Below, piece after piece: positions 16,329 through 24,071 of a DNA stretch of 64,000 nt. This DNA is from an uncultured Bacilli bacterium (GTDB taxonomy: Bacteria > Bacillota_I > Bacilli_A > RF39 > UBA660). The DNA lies in contig CALVIB010000003.1 in NCBI GenBank assembly GCA_944329375.1, positions 1 to 64,000 of the forward strand, in the 5' to 3' direction. The notes below the pieces were generated by a model. That model was not told the origin of the DNA and did no database searches. It was given only the letters and a program-made list of their open reading frames with translations. Made by a program: the position numbers and the translations under genes. Within the stretch, counting starts at the first letter, position 1, and the number at the start of each line of letters is the position of its first letter.

Positions 16329-18410
16329 TTATCTTTGAACCTCTACCATCTCATAACATTCAATAACATCGCCAACTTTAATATCATTAAATCCTTCAAT
16401 AGTAATTCCACATTCGTAACCTTTTTTAACTTCTTTAACACTGTCTTTTTCGTGTTGTAAAGAGCCAATCTTACCATCATAAACAACAACCCCATCACGA
16501 ATAACCCTAGCTTCTGAATCTCTTTTGATAATACCATCACTAACAGAACATCCAGCAATATTACCAATTTTAGAAAATTTAAATATCTGTTTAATCATAG
16601 CTTCCCCTAAAATCTTTTCTTCAAATTCAGGGTCAAGCATACCTTTCATAGCCGCTTCCATTTCTTCAACTACTTTATAAATAATATTATAAAATCTAAT
16701 TTCAACACCTTCTTCTAAAGCTTTATCAGCAATCATCTTAGAAGGTCTAACATTAAAACCAATAATCAAAGCATTAGAAGCTTTAGCTAAAACAATATCA
16801 CTTTCAGTAATTCCAGAAGCACTACTTCTAATAACATTAATTTTAACTCCATCAACTTCTATTTTTTGTAAACTATTTTTAACCGCTTCTGCACTACCAT
16901 TAACATCAGCTTTAATAATTACATTAATTTCCTTTAATCCCTCACCTATTTTAGCAAATAAATCATCTAAACTAACTGAAGATTTTGCATTATTTTCTTT
17001 AACTCTAGCTTGCTCTTTACGAATAGCCGCAATATTTTTAGCTTCTTTTTCAGATTCAAAACTCATAAATCTATCTCCAGCTGCTGGTACCTCACTTAAT
17101 CCAGTTATCTCTACTGGCTGTGATGGTAAAGCCTTAGTAATTTCTTCTCCCTTATCATTTTTTAAAGTTCTAACCTTACCAAAAGCCGTACCTACAACTA
17201 TTGGGTCGCCTAAACGTAAAGTGCCATTTTGAACAAGTACAGTAACAACTGAGCCTACATGTTTATCTAACTTAGATTCAACAACTGTACCCATCGCATA
17301 CCTATTAGGATTAGCTCTATAATTATTGATATCAGCTATTAACAAAATATTTTCAAGTAATTCCCCAATACCATCTCCAGTAATTGCAGAAATCTTAGTA
17401 AAAATAACATCTCCGCCCCACTGTTCTGGCATTAATCCAGCTTCTGCCATTTCTGTCATAACCTTATCTGGGTTAGCACCTGGTTTATCCATTTTATTAA
17501 TTGCGACAATAATTGGCACTTTAGCAGCTTTAGCGTGGTCAATAGCTTCTTTAGTTTGTGGCATTACACCATCATCAGCTGCGACAATTATAATAACAAT
17601 ATCAGTTATACTAGCTCCACGTGCTCGCATTTCTGTAAAGGCTGCATGACCTGGAGTATCAATAAATGTAATTAATTTATCATCATACCTAACTTGATAA
17701 GCAGATATTGCCTGTGTAATACCTCCAGCTTCCCCTTCAGCTACATTAGTTTTTCTAATAGCATCAAGTAAAGTAGTTTTACCATGGTCAACATGCCCCA
17801 TAATAGTTACAACAGGCGGTCTTGAAACTAAATCTTCTTCTTTATCGTTCACTTCAAATTCTTCAAAATTAGCGACATTTGCAGTTTCTTCTTTCTTTAA
17901 TTCCTTACCATAATCCAAAACAATAATTTCCGCATTTTCAAAAGAAATAGGACTATTAATATTAACCATCATACCTAAAGTAAATAGTTTTTTTATTATT
18001 TCACTCGCAGATACGCCAAGTAAAGAAGCAAGTTCTTTGACTGTCATATTTTCTTTATATAAAATGACATTTTCATTTTCTACTGGAGTATTACTTTTTA
18101 ACTTTTCTTTACTTTTATACATATCTTTTTTCTTTTGAGCTAAAGTTTTTTTATCATTTTTCTTAGGTAACTTTACAGGTTTCTTCTTATCAACTTTAAC
18201 TGTTTTCATTTCTCTTTCCTCTAAAGCAACTTCTTCCTCGATTTCTTCATCGGAAACATCTTCATCAAAACTATTATCAAGCATTATAATTGCTTCTTCA
18301 TCAAGCATATCATCTTCTGTTTTCGCATCTATATCAAGTTCTAAACATTTTTCTAAAACTAAAGAAACCTCCTTATTAATATCCTCCGCATACTCTCTAA
18401 CGCTCATCAT
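16329..18410 (-). CDS. infB: Translation initiation factor IF-2
   Basis: GTPase that brings fMet-tRNA to the ribosome. An N-terminal IF2-N region and Lys/Glu-rich linker come first (about 1-190), with a second IF2-N-like segment (MTVKELASLLGVSASEI). The G domain has VTIMGHVDHGKTTL (G1), GGITQ (G2), DTPGHAAF (G3) and NKMDKP (G4), followed by domains II-IV. At 693 aa the linker is short. It lies between rnpM and the two orphan paralogues; ylxQ (L7Ae-like), common between rnpM and infB, is absent here. Confidence 0.96.
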   Translation of the reverse strand: MMSVREYAEDINKEVSLVLEKCLELDIDAKTEDDMLDEEAIIMLDNSFDEDVSDEEIEEEVALEEREMKTVKVDKKKPVKLPKKNDKKTLAQKKKDMYKSKEKLKSNTPVENENVILYKENMTVKELASLLGVSASEIIKKLFTLGMMVNINSPISFENAEIIVLDYGKELKKEETANVANFEEFEVNDKEEDLVSRPPVVTIMGHVDHGKTTLLDAIRKTNVAEGEAGGITQAISAYQVRYDDKLITFIDTPGHAAFTEMRARGASITDIVIIIVAADDGVMPQTKEAIDHAKAAKVPIIVAINKMDKPGANPDKVMTEMAEAGLMPEQWGGDVIFTKISAITGDGIGELLENILLIADINNYRANPNRYAMGTVVESKLDKHVGSVVTVLVQNGTLRLGDPIVVGTAFGKVRTLKNDKGEEITKALPSQPVEITGLSEVPAAGDRFMSFESEKEAKNIAAIRKEQARVKENNAKSSVSLDDLFAKIGEGLKEINVIIKADVNGSAEAVKNSLQKIEVDGVKINVIRSSASGITESDIVLAKASNALIIGFNVRPSKMIADKALEEGVEIRFYNIIYKVVEEMEAAMKGMLDPEFEEKILGEAMIKQIFKFSKIGNIAGCSVSDGIIKRDSEARVIRDGVVVYDGKIGSLQHEKDSVKEVKKGYECGITIEGFNDIKVGDVIECYEMVEVQR

Positions 18411-18427
18411 ATTTAAGCACCTCTTTT

Positions 18428-18688
18428 CTAATCTAATAAATTATTTAAATCATCAAATACCTTATCTGGTACCTCCACTTCTAACATTCTATTTAATACT
18501 TTATTTTTTTTAGCTTTTAAAAATACTTCTTTTTCTTTTTTTAAATAAGCTCCCCTACCATTAGCTTTACCAGTCTCATCAATAATAACATTACCTTCTG
18601 GAGTTCTAACAACTCTAATAAGTTCCTTTTTAGGTAACTTTTCTCTAGTAACCACACACGTTCTCATTGGTATTTTTCTAATCTTCAT
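18428..18688 (-). CDS. rnpM: RNase P modulator RnpM (YlxR)
   Basis: 86-aa DUF448/YlxR protein that binds RNA and has been linked to RNase P. It has the diagnostic PMRTCVVTREKLPKKELIR start and GRGAYLKKE motif. It overlaps the end of nusA by 11 nt. No strong ribosome site precedes it, so translation is probably coupled to nusA. Confidence 0.92.
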   Translation of the reverse strand: MKIRKIPMRTCVVTREKLPKKELIRVVRTPEGNVIIDETGKANGRGAYLKKEKEVFLKAKKNKVLNRMLEVEVPDKVFDDLNNLLD

Positions 18689-19832
18689 AAATATTAATAC
18701 CTTTTTCCTTAGCTTGTTCAGTTGTCTCTACATCAATTTTATAATGTGTTAATCTAGAAGCTAATTTAACATTCATACCCTTTTTACCAATAGCCAAAGA
18801 TAAATCATCATCATTAGCTACTACTAAAGCTTCTTTTTTCTTTTCATCTGTAACAAAAACGTGCAGATTATGAGCAGGACTCAAAGCATTTTCAATAAAC
18901 CTAGCTGAATCATTTTCATATTTAACAATATCTATTTTCTCGCCATTAAGTTCTTGGATAATACGGTTAATTCTTGAACCATGTTCCCCTATACAAGCTC
19001 CTACTGGGTCAACATTAGGATTCTCAGAATAAACCGCTACTTTAGTTCTATTACCCGCATCCCTGGCTACACTATAAACTAAAATAATACCTTCATTAAT
19101 TTCTGGAATTTCAAGTTCAAATAACCTTTTAACAAAACCATAATGTTTTCTAGAAAGTAAAATTAAAGGTCCTTTAGAATTATTTTCAACTTTCGTAATA
19201 TATACTTTAATGCTGGAACCCATTTTAATAGTCTCTCCTGGAATAATTTCATTTTTAGGTAAAATACCTTGCGTTCTTCCTAAATCAATATAATAATTAC
19301 GTACATCTTCCATAGCTACTAACCCAGTAACCATTTCATCTTGTTTATCAGAAAACTCATTATTAATAATTTCTCTTTCAGCTTCTCTAATTTTTTGAAC
19401 AACAACCTGCTTAGCCGTTGAAGCAGCTACCCTACCAAAATCTTTAGGTGTAACTTCTTTTTCAATAGTTTCTCCTATTTTAATATTTGGAACTTGTTTT
19501 TTTGCATCTTCTAAAGTAATATGAATTCTATCATCATAATGGAATTCTTTTTCTACCTCTACTTCATTACCATCTTCATCAGTAACTATTTCCTTTTCTA
19601 AAACTCCATCTTCCTTTTCATATTCTTTACTAAAAACAACTGTTTTATAAGAAAATATTTTAATTTCTCCTGTTTCTCTATTAATATCAACTCTAACATT
19701 AGAAAGTGAATGATAATTTTTCTTATAAGCACTAGTTAAAGCAAGTTCCATTGCATCATATATAACGTTTTCATCTATTCCTTTTTCTTTTGATAAAGTA
19801 TCCACAGCTAACTTAAAAGCTTTACTGTCCAT
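18678..19832 (-). CDS. nusA: Transcription elongation/termination factor NusA
   Basis: Modulates RNA polymerase pausing and termination. The N-terminal domain (FKLAVDTLSKEKGID) is followed by an S1 domain and KH1/KH2 (VDPVGACIGEHGSRI, SLAIGKKGMNVKLASRLT). An upstream in-frame reading (MFVLKRK) is rejected because AAGGAAG sits 8 nt before the ATG at 19832. That start gives 384 aa, a usual Bacillota size without C-terminal acidic repeats. It overlaps the rimP end by 11 nt. Confidence 0.95.
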   Translation of the reverse strand: MDSKAFKLAVDTLSKEKGIDENVIYDAMELALTSAYKKNYHSLSNVRVDINRETGEIKIFSYKTVVFSKEYEKEDGVLEKEIVTDEDGNEVEVEKEFHYDDRIHITLEDAKKQVPNIKIGETIEKEVTPKDFGRVAASTAKQVVVQKIREAEREIINNEFSDKQDEMVTGLVAMEDVRNYYIDLGRTQGILPKNEIIPGETIKMGSSIKVYITKVENNSKGPLILLSRKHYGFVKRLFELEIPEINEGIILVYSVARDAGNRTKVAVYSENPNVDPVGACIGEHGSRINRIIQELNGEKIDIVKYENDSARFIENALSPAHNLHVFVTDEKKKEALVVANDDDLSLAIGKKGMNVKLASRLTHYKIDVETTEQAKEKGINIYED

Positions 19833-20082
19833 CTTCATCACTTCCTTTCTCTTTAGAACAAACATCTAAAACATAACTTTCACTAATCGGATCAGCTTCA
19901 TCTAATATTGGATTTACTATTTCATTAACCTTCACACAATCCCCAACATTAATATAACCTTTTTTGTCGATAACAAGTCTTAAAGTATTTACATTATCTT
20001 CCTTACCATAAAATACCTCATCTAAAACATAACCCGCATCTGTAATAGATTTCTCTAACAAATCTCTAATTTTTTCTTCCAA
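19822..20082 (-). CDS. rimP: RimP, N-terminal domain only
   Basis: Small-subunit maturation factor. The N-terminal alpha/beta domain is clear (KSITDAGYVLDEVFYGKED, LRLVIDKKGYINVGDCVKV, ESYVLDVCS). The normal protein is about 150 aa, with VSSPGLDRPL and an SH3-like C-terminal domain that contacts S12. This one stops at 86 residues, right where that motif should begin, and nusA starts before its stop, leaving no room for a remnant. It starts at TTG after AAGGAGGTG. Loss of the second domain appears genuine, not a simple frameshift. Confidence 0.8.
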   Translation of the reverse strand: MEEKIRDLLEKSITDAGYVLDEVFYGKEDNVNTLRLVIDKKGYINVGDCVKVNEIVNPILDEADPISESYVLDVCSKEKGSDEDGQ

Positions 20083-20106
20083 AAAAGCACCTCCTTAAAC
20101 TACATT

Positions 20107-20130
20107 AAAGAGTGGGATGTCCCACTCTTT
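20107..20130 (-). promoter_or_regulatory. Leader hairpin of rimP-nusA-infB operon
   Basis: Perfect 11-bp inverted repeat AAAGAGTGGGA/TCCCACTCTTT with a 2-nt spacer, about 25 nt upstream of rimP. It lacks a U run in the rimP direction, so it is not a terminator there. Similar hairpins precede rimP in other Bacillota as far as I recall; function is unknown. Confidence 0.55.
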
Positions 20131-20147
20131 TTTGCGTTTCCATAGTA

Positions 20148-20156
20148 ATTATATCA
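20148..20156 (-). promoter_or_regulatory. Extended -10 promoter of rimP operon
   Basis: Minus-strand TGATATAAT (TGn plus TATAAT), with a weak TATTAA 17 nt upstream. It precedes the leader hairpin. Confidence 0.55.
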
Positions 20157-20252
20157 CATTTTTTCTATTTTTAATACCCCTTTTCTTAACATTTAATCTA
20201 CACTATCTATCTTTTTTCTTAAAATAACTGTATAATGTTTATGGTGATTAAT

Positions 20253-20957
20253 ATGATAACAAGAACAAAAGAAAATGACTTTAAATATGCTATTAAAGGA
20301 GCACTAGTTATATTTATATATTTTTTATTTAGTATAGGTCAAACTTTTCCTTTTATTTTATTGCATATAAATATTTCTGAATTACCTGAATACATTAAAA
20401 TACTATATACCCTAGCTGTTGAATTATTAATGATTTCAATTATATTTTTTATATTTGATAAAGAGTTTAAAAAAGCTTGGGAAGATATAAAAAAAAATCA
20501 CTTAAAATATTTTAATAAATATTTAAAATACTATATCATTAGTGTAATTGTCATGATAGCAGCTAATTTATGTATAAATTTATTGGGTGGTGGAATGAGC
20601 ACAAATGAAACTACAATTAGAAATGAATTTCAAATATTTCCAATTTACACTTTTATCTCCGCCGTTATTCTAGCCCCTATATTAGAAGAAAGTGTCTTTA
20701 GATTAGCCTTTAGAAGTATTATTTCTAATGATTTTCTATTTATAACTATATCCAGTTTAATATTTGGTGGACTTCATTTAATAGGTACTCCTTTTGATAA
20801 ATTATTTCCATTATATTTACTTTCATATTGTAGCTGTGGTATTGCTTTTGCCTATATATTAAAAAAAACCAACAATATATTTGTCTCTATGTTTTTCCAT
20901 TTTATGCATAATGGATTAATATTAGCTTTACAAACATTCTTATTCATATTTTCATAA
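20253..20957 (+). CDS. CPBP-family intramembrane metalloprotease
   Basis: Abi/CAAX-protease-like membrane protein with about eight hydrophobic segments. The three catalytic motifs are visible: LEESVFRLAFR (EExxxR), FGGLHLIG (FxxxH) and FHFMHNG (HxxxN). Members cleave prenylated or membrane peptides or act in bacteriocin immunity; the substrate here is unknown. An ATG at 20235 overlaps a TATAAT element, while GGTGA precedes the ATG at 20253, so the latter is chosen. It is the first of a three-gene plus-strand block. Confidence 0.85.
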   Translation: MITRTKENDFKYAIKGALVIFIYFLFSIGQTFPFILLHINISELPEYIKILYTLAVELLMISIIFFIFDKEFKKAWEDIKKNHLKYFNKYLKYYIISVIVMIAANLCINLLGGGMSTNETTIRNEFQIFPIYTFISAVILAPILEESVFRLAFRSIISNDFLFITISSLIFGGLHLIGTPFDKLFPLYLLSYCSCGIAFAYILKKTNNIFVSMFFHFMHNGLILALQTFLFIFS

Positions 20958-20977
20958 AGACTTTTGTCTTTTTGTTC
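20955..20977 (+). terminator. Weak terminator after CPBP protease gene
   Basis: Short stem AAAGAC-TTTT-GTCTTT followed by a short U tract, just after the stop codon. The small stem makes it possibly leaky. Confidence 0.4.
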
Positions 20978-21007
20978 ATTGTGATAAAATTATCATAGGT
21001 GAGGCAA

Positions 21008-21877
21008 ATGAAAAAAGAAAAACATTTTTCAATTTTAAAATTAATTATCTTCATAATATTAATAACTGCCTTAGTTATTGCTTATGGCTTTTTAATCGAG
21101 CCAAAATTAATAACTGTAAAAGAACATAAAATAACAGTTAATAATCTTCCAGATAACTTCAATGGCTTTAAAATAGTTCATATATCTGATTTGCACTATG
21201 GAAGAATGTTTGATGAAGATAGACTTAAAAAATTAGTAAATAGCATTAATGAACAAAAACCAGATATAGTTGTTTTAACTGGCGATTTAATTGATAAAGA
21301 TACTAATATGACAATAGATGAAGCTAATAAAATAAGTGCAGAATTAAACAAAATAAATTCTACATCAGGTAAATATGCAATAAGTGGTAATAACGATTTA
21401 AAATTTGATGAATGGACAAATATCATAACTAACGGTGGTTTTATAGATTTAAATAACACTTATGACACAATCTATAAAGATGGATATCAAAATATTTTTA
21501 TAGCAGGTGCGAGTACATTACAAGATAAACAAAGCATTAATGATAAAGTTAAAACTTCCATAGATTATTTAAATTCATTTGATAAAAATGGTCCTGTTTA
21601 TAAAATTCTTTTATTGCATGAACCAGATGTAATTGATGATATAAACGTTAATCCTTTTGATTTAATTTTAGCTGGACATTCTCATGCTGGACAAGTGAGA
21701 TTACCTTTTATAGGGGCCATTTATCTTCCTGATGGAGCAAAAAAATATTATGAAAGTTATTATAAACTTAAAAACAGTGACTTATATATTTCAAATGGTC
21801 TAGGAGTATCTGACTATAATTTTAGACTTTTCAACACTCCTTCATATAATTTATATAGAATAGTAAAAAATAAATAA
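21008..21877 (+). CDS. Membrane-anchored calcineurin-like metallophosphoesterase
   Basis: An N-terminal membrane segment (about 12-30) precedes an external or membrane-facing phosphoesterase domain. Metal-binding blocks are in order: HISDLHYG (DxH), VLTGDLIDKD (GDxxD), SGNND (GNxD), LLLHEPD, and AGHSHAGQV (GHxH). It resembles YkuE/YaeI-type enzymes that act on lipid phosphate headgroups; the substrate is inferred only. A GTG at 20999 is within the ribosome site AGGTGAGG, so the ATG at 21008 is used. Confidence 0.88.
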   Translation: MKKEKHFSILKLIIFIILITALVIAYGFLIEPKLITVKEHKITVNNLPDNFNGFKIVHISDLHYGRMFDEDRLKKLVNSINEQKPDIVVLTGDLIDKDTNMTIDEANKISAELNKINSTSGKYAISGNNDLKFDEWTNIITNGGFIDLNNTYDTIYKDGYQNIFIAGASTLQDKQSINDKVKTSIDYLNSFDKNGPVYKILLLHEPDVIDDINVNPFDLILAGHSHAGQVRLPFIGAIYLPDGAKKYYESYYKLKNSDLYISNGLGVSDYNFRLFNTPSYNLYRIVKNK

Positions 21878-21891
21878 AGGAGACATAAAAT

Positions 21892-22890
21892 ATGGATACA
21901 ATAATAAATACATATATACAATTTTTAACAATGATTCCAGTCATATTAACTGGTAGTATGAGTTTATATATTTTACCAGCAACAATAAAAAACTTTTTTC
22001 AAAGAAATAAAAATAAAACAAGGAACTGGAAACTATATAAATTAATCCCAGATATAAACCACGAAAACTGTCCAACAATTCATAAAGCTTACATTTCTCA
22101 AAAAAGTCTAAACACTTTAAAAAAAATCTTTGAACAAGCAAAATATCCAGAAGAATTAAAAGAAATTGTACAAATCTTTAAAAATAAAGTTAGTGAAGAA
22201 AACTTTTATATAACTATGAAAAATTTACAAACTATCAGAATAAACACAATTGAGAAAGATTTGAAATACTATCTGCAAAATATAATAACTGATTCAACAA
22301 TGCAGGCAGGAAATTATAATCCTTATAATAATACCATTACCCTATTTCATAAAAAGAAAGATATTTTATCACATGAATTTCTTCATATGGCTTCAACTAG
22401 AGATAAATATCGTTGTGGTTTTCATCTGCAAACTAGATTTAATCAAGAAATAGGTAGAGGTCTTAATGAAGGATATACAGAACTTTTAAACAAACGAATT
22501 TTTAATAGTAAATCTTTTAGTTATTTTCACAATGTAAAAATAGCTAGACTAATAGAAACTTTTTTCGATAATCCAAAAGATATGGAAAATGCTTATTTTA
22601 ATGGCAATCTCGAAGAAATACTTAAACAATTTTTAAATTATGGTACTAAAGAAGAATTTTTTCAAATAATGAACAGTTTAGATAATTTAGCTACCACCAC
22701 ATCATTTATATTTAACCAATTTGAAACAATTAAAACAGAATTAAATTTATATAAAATAATTAAACGTTCCAAAGACCAAAACAAAATTAATAATTTCGAA
22801 CAAATTTTAAACGAAAATAAATTAATCAAATTATTAAAATCAAAAAAATTTACCTTAATAAAACAAACTACTAAAAGTAAAACAAGATAA
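21892..22890 (+). CDS. Putative membrane-anchored zinc metallopeptidase (HExxH)
   Basis: 332 aa. An N-terminal hydrophobic segment (about 10-32) is followed by a Lys/Asn-rich protein. Near residue 163 it carries SHEFLHMAS, a HExxH zincin motif, and about 30 residues on GLNEGYTELL, where the Glu suits a gluzincin third ligand. No named family is recognised. It follows the phosphoesterase by 14 nt with AAGGAGA, so they share a transcript, ending at a bidirectional terminator. Confidence 0.6.
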   Translation: MDTIINTYIQFLTMIPVILTGSMSLYILPATIKNFFQRNKNKTRNWKLYKLIPDINHENCPTIHKAYISQKSLNTLKKIFEQAKYPEELKEIVQIFKNKVSEENFYITMKNLQTIRINTIEKDLKYYLQNIITDSTMQAGNYNPYNNTITLFHKKKDILSHEFLHMASTRDKYRCGFHLQTRFNQEIGRGLNEGYTELLNKRIFNSKSFSYFHNVKIARLIETFFDNPKDMENAYFNGNLEEILKQFLNYGTKEEFFQIMNSLDNLATTTSFIFNQFETIKTELNLYKIIKRSKDQNKINNFEQILNENKLIKLLKSKKFTLIKQTTKSKTR

Positions 22891-22927
22891 AAACTTATAT
22901 TGATTTTTTACTTCAATATAAGTTTTT
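22890..22927. terminator. Bidirectional terminator between convergent genes
   Basis: AACTTATATTGA...TCAATATAAGTT forms a 12-bp stem with A/T tracts on both sides, ending the zincin gene on plus and the repeat protein gene on minus. Confidence 0.75.
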
Positions 22928-23624
22928 TACTATCATTCAAAAAAGATATATAACTTTCATCAATATTATCTTTTTCCTTTAATTTATCTAAATCAATATC
23001 TCTAATACTATAACCATTTTCTAAACAAAGTCTAATAATAAACATCTGTCTATCATCAAAATAAGGATTAGATAAAAATTTTAAATTTTTTAAAGATAAT
23101 CCATGTTTCACACCTTTATAAATCTGATACATTTGGCTTTGATTAAACCTCCTATCTGTATAAAGTAAAATCTTTTTTTCATCAAACCCTTTTTCATATC
23201 CAAGTCTCATTAACCACATTTCATAATAATAAAACTCCTGTTTCGCATATTTTTCTATTTTTTCCTTAGAAAGTCCGTGTTCAAAACCTTTAAATATTTC
23301 CTTTAATTGATTATATTCAAAATCTTCCTTCGCATATTTTTTCACATATTTTAATGGTACTTTTTTAAACAAAGCACCTATAATCTCTAACCTTTGATAA
23401 AAGTCTAAACTCTCATCAGCTAAAATAGAAGCCTCTTTATATGAAAGACCATTTTCCAAAGCTTTTCTAATTAATTTCATCGTATAACTATCAAAATTAG
23501 GATTCATAAAAAGCATAATTTTTTTATTAGAAAGTCCATGGTTCTTAGCTTTTTTAATTTGTGATAACTGTTCTTTATTAAAATCTTTTATATTCAAAAT
23601 ATCATTCCTTTCGTGAAACAACAT
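22908..23624 (-). CDS. Helical tandem-repeat protein, unknown
   Basis: About 238 aa made of six or so degenerate 37-residue units of the form F-x(4)-M-x2-I-x3-[LV]-x2-G-[LF]-[SD]-x2-K-[IV]-x2-[YF]. Each unit is two short helices, for example KLIRKALENGLSYKEA and MYQIYKGVKHGLSLKNL. Such repeats occur in many gut Bacillota without an assigned role. Superhelical repeat proteins usually bind peptides or proteins. The ATG at 23624 follows GGTGG; reading further upstream adds an unlikely hydrophobic leader. Confidence 0.7.
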   Translation of the reverse strand: MLFHERNDILNIKDFNKEQLSQIKKAKNHGLSNKKIMLFMNPNFDSYTMKLIRKALENGLSYKEASILADESLDFYQRLEIIGALFKKVPLKYVKKYAKEDFEYNQLKEIFKGFEHGLSKEKIEKYAKQEFYYYEMWLMRLGYEKGFDEKKILLYTDRRFNQSQMYQIYKGVKHGLSLKNLKFLSNPYFDDRQMFIIRLCLENGYSIRDIDLDKLKEKDNIDESYISFLNDSKKLILK

Positions 23625-23664
23625 AATACCACCAATAAAATATAAAATCAAATTAAATATATGC

Positions 23665-23692
23665 AAAAAAAGTGAAACAAATCACTTTAAAT
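23665..23692 (-). terminator. Terminator after ASCH gene
   Basis: Minus-strand AAGTGA-TTTGTT-TCACTT stem followed by seven U, overlapping the stop codon. Confidence 0.65.
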
Positions 23693-24071
23693 CATAATTC
23701 CATAATCCTAGCTGACCATTTAAATAAATAGGATTAACAATTTCAATATTTTCTATTTTAAAAGCATAACCATTAAAACCTTTATCATTTATAATATGAT
23801 TATAAACTAAATAATTTTCTTTTTTTAAAACCTCTCTAAATTCATCATCAACTTTAATAACATCAGTTATCCTTCCTTTCGCAATTATACATCCTAAAGG
23901 ATAATCTAAACCATAAACTTTAAATTCTTCCAAAGCATCCTTATCTACACTCTTACCTGCATGAATTAAAATATCTCCCCTATAATTTGTTTTCCATACT
24001 CTAAATTCATATTTTTTTATCCCACTTCTAATTAAAGAAGCATATGGCTGTTTAATAGTTAATACTTTCAT
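23682..24071 (-). CDS. ASCH-domain protein
   Basis: 129 aa. The ASCH signature is clear: LTIKQPYASLIRSGIKKYE then FRVWKTNYRGDILIHAGK. The ASCH fold is PUA-like and binds RNA or modified nucleotides; some members are amidohydrolases for N4-acetylcytidine. Its start lies 20 nt inside the end of the ADP-ribosylglycohydrolase gene, so the two are coupled and a shared function in nucleotide or RNA ADP-ribose handling is a fair inference. Confidence 0.85.
   Translation of the reverse strand: MKVLTIKQPYASLIRSGIKKYEFRVWKTNYRGDILIHAGKSVDKDALEEFKVYGLDYPLGCIIAKGRITDVIKVDDEFREVLKKENYLVYNHIINDKGFNGYAFKIENIEIVNPIYLNGQLGLWNYDLK

Noticed and set aside
17326-17649. Open frames opposite infB, priA, queA, ruvB and other genes
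   Set aside because: They lie in antisense of well-conserved coding regions, have no ribosome sites and match no family.
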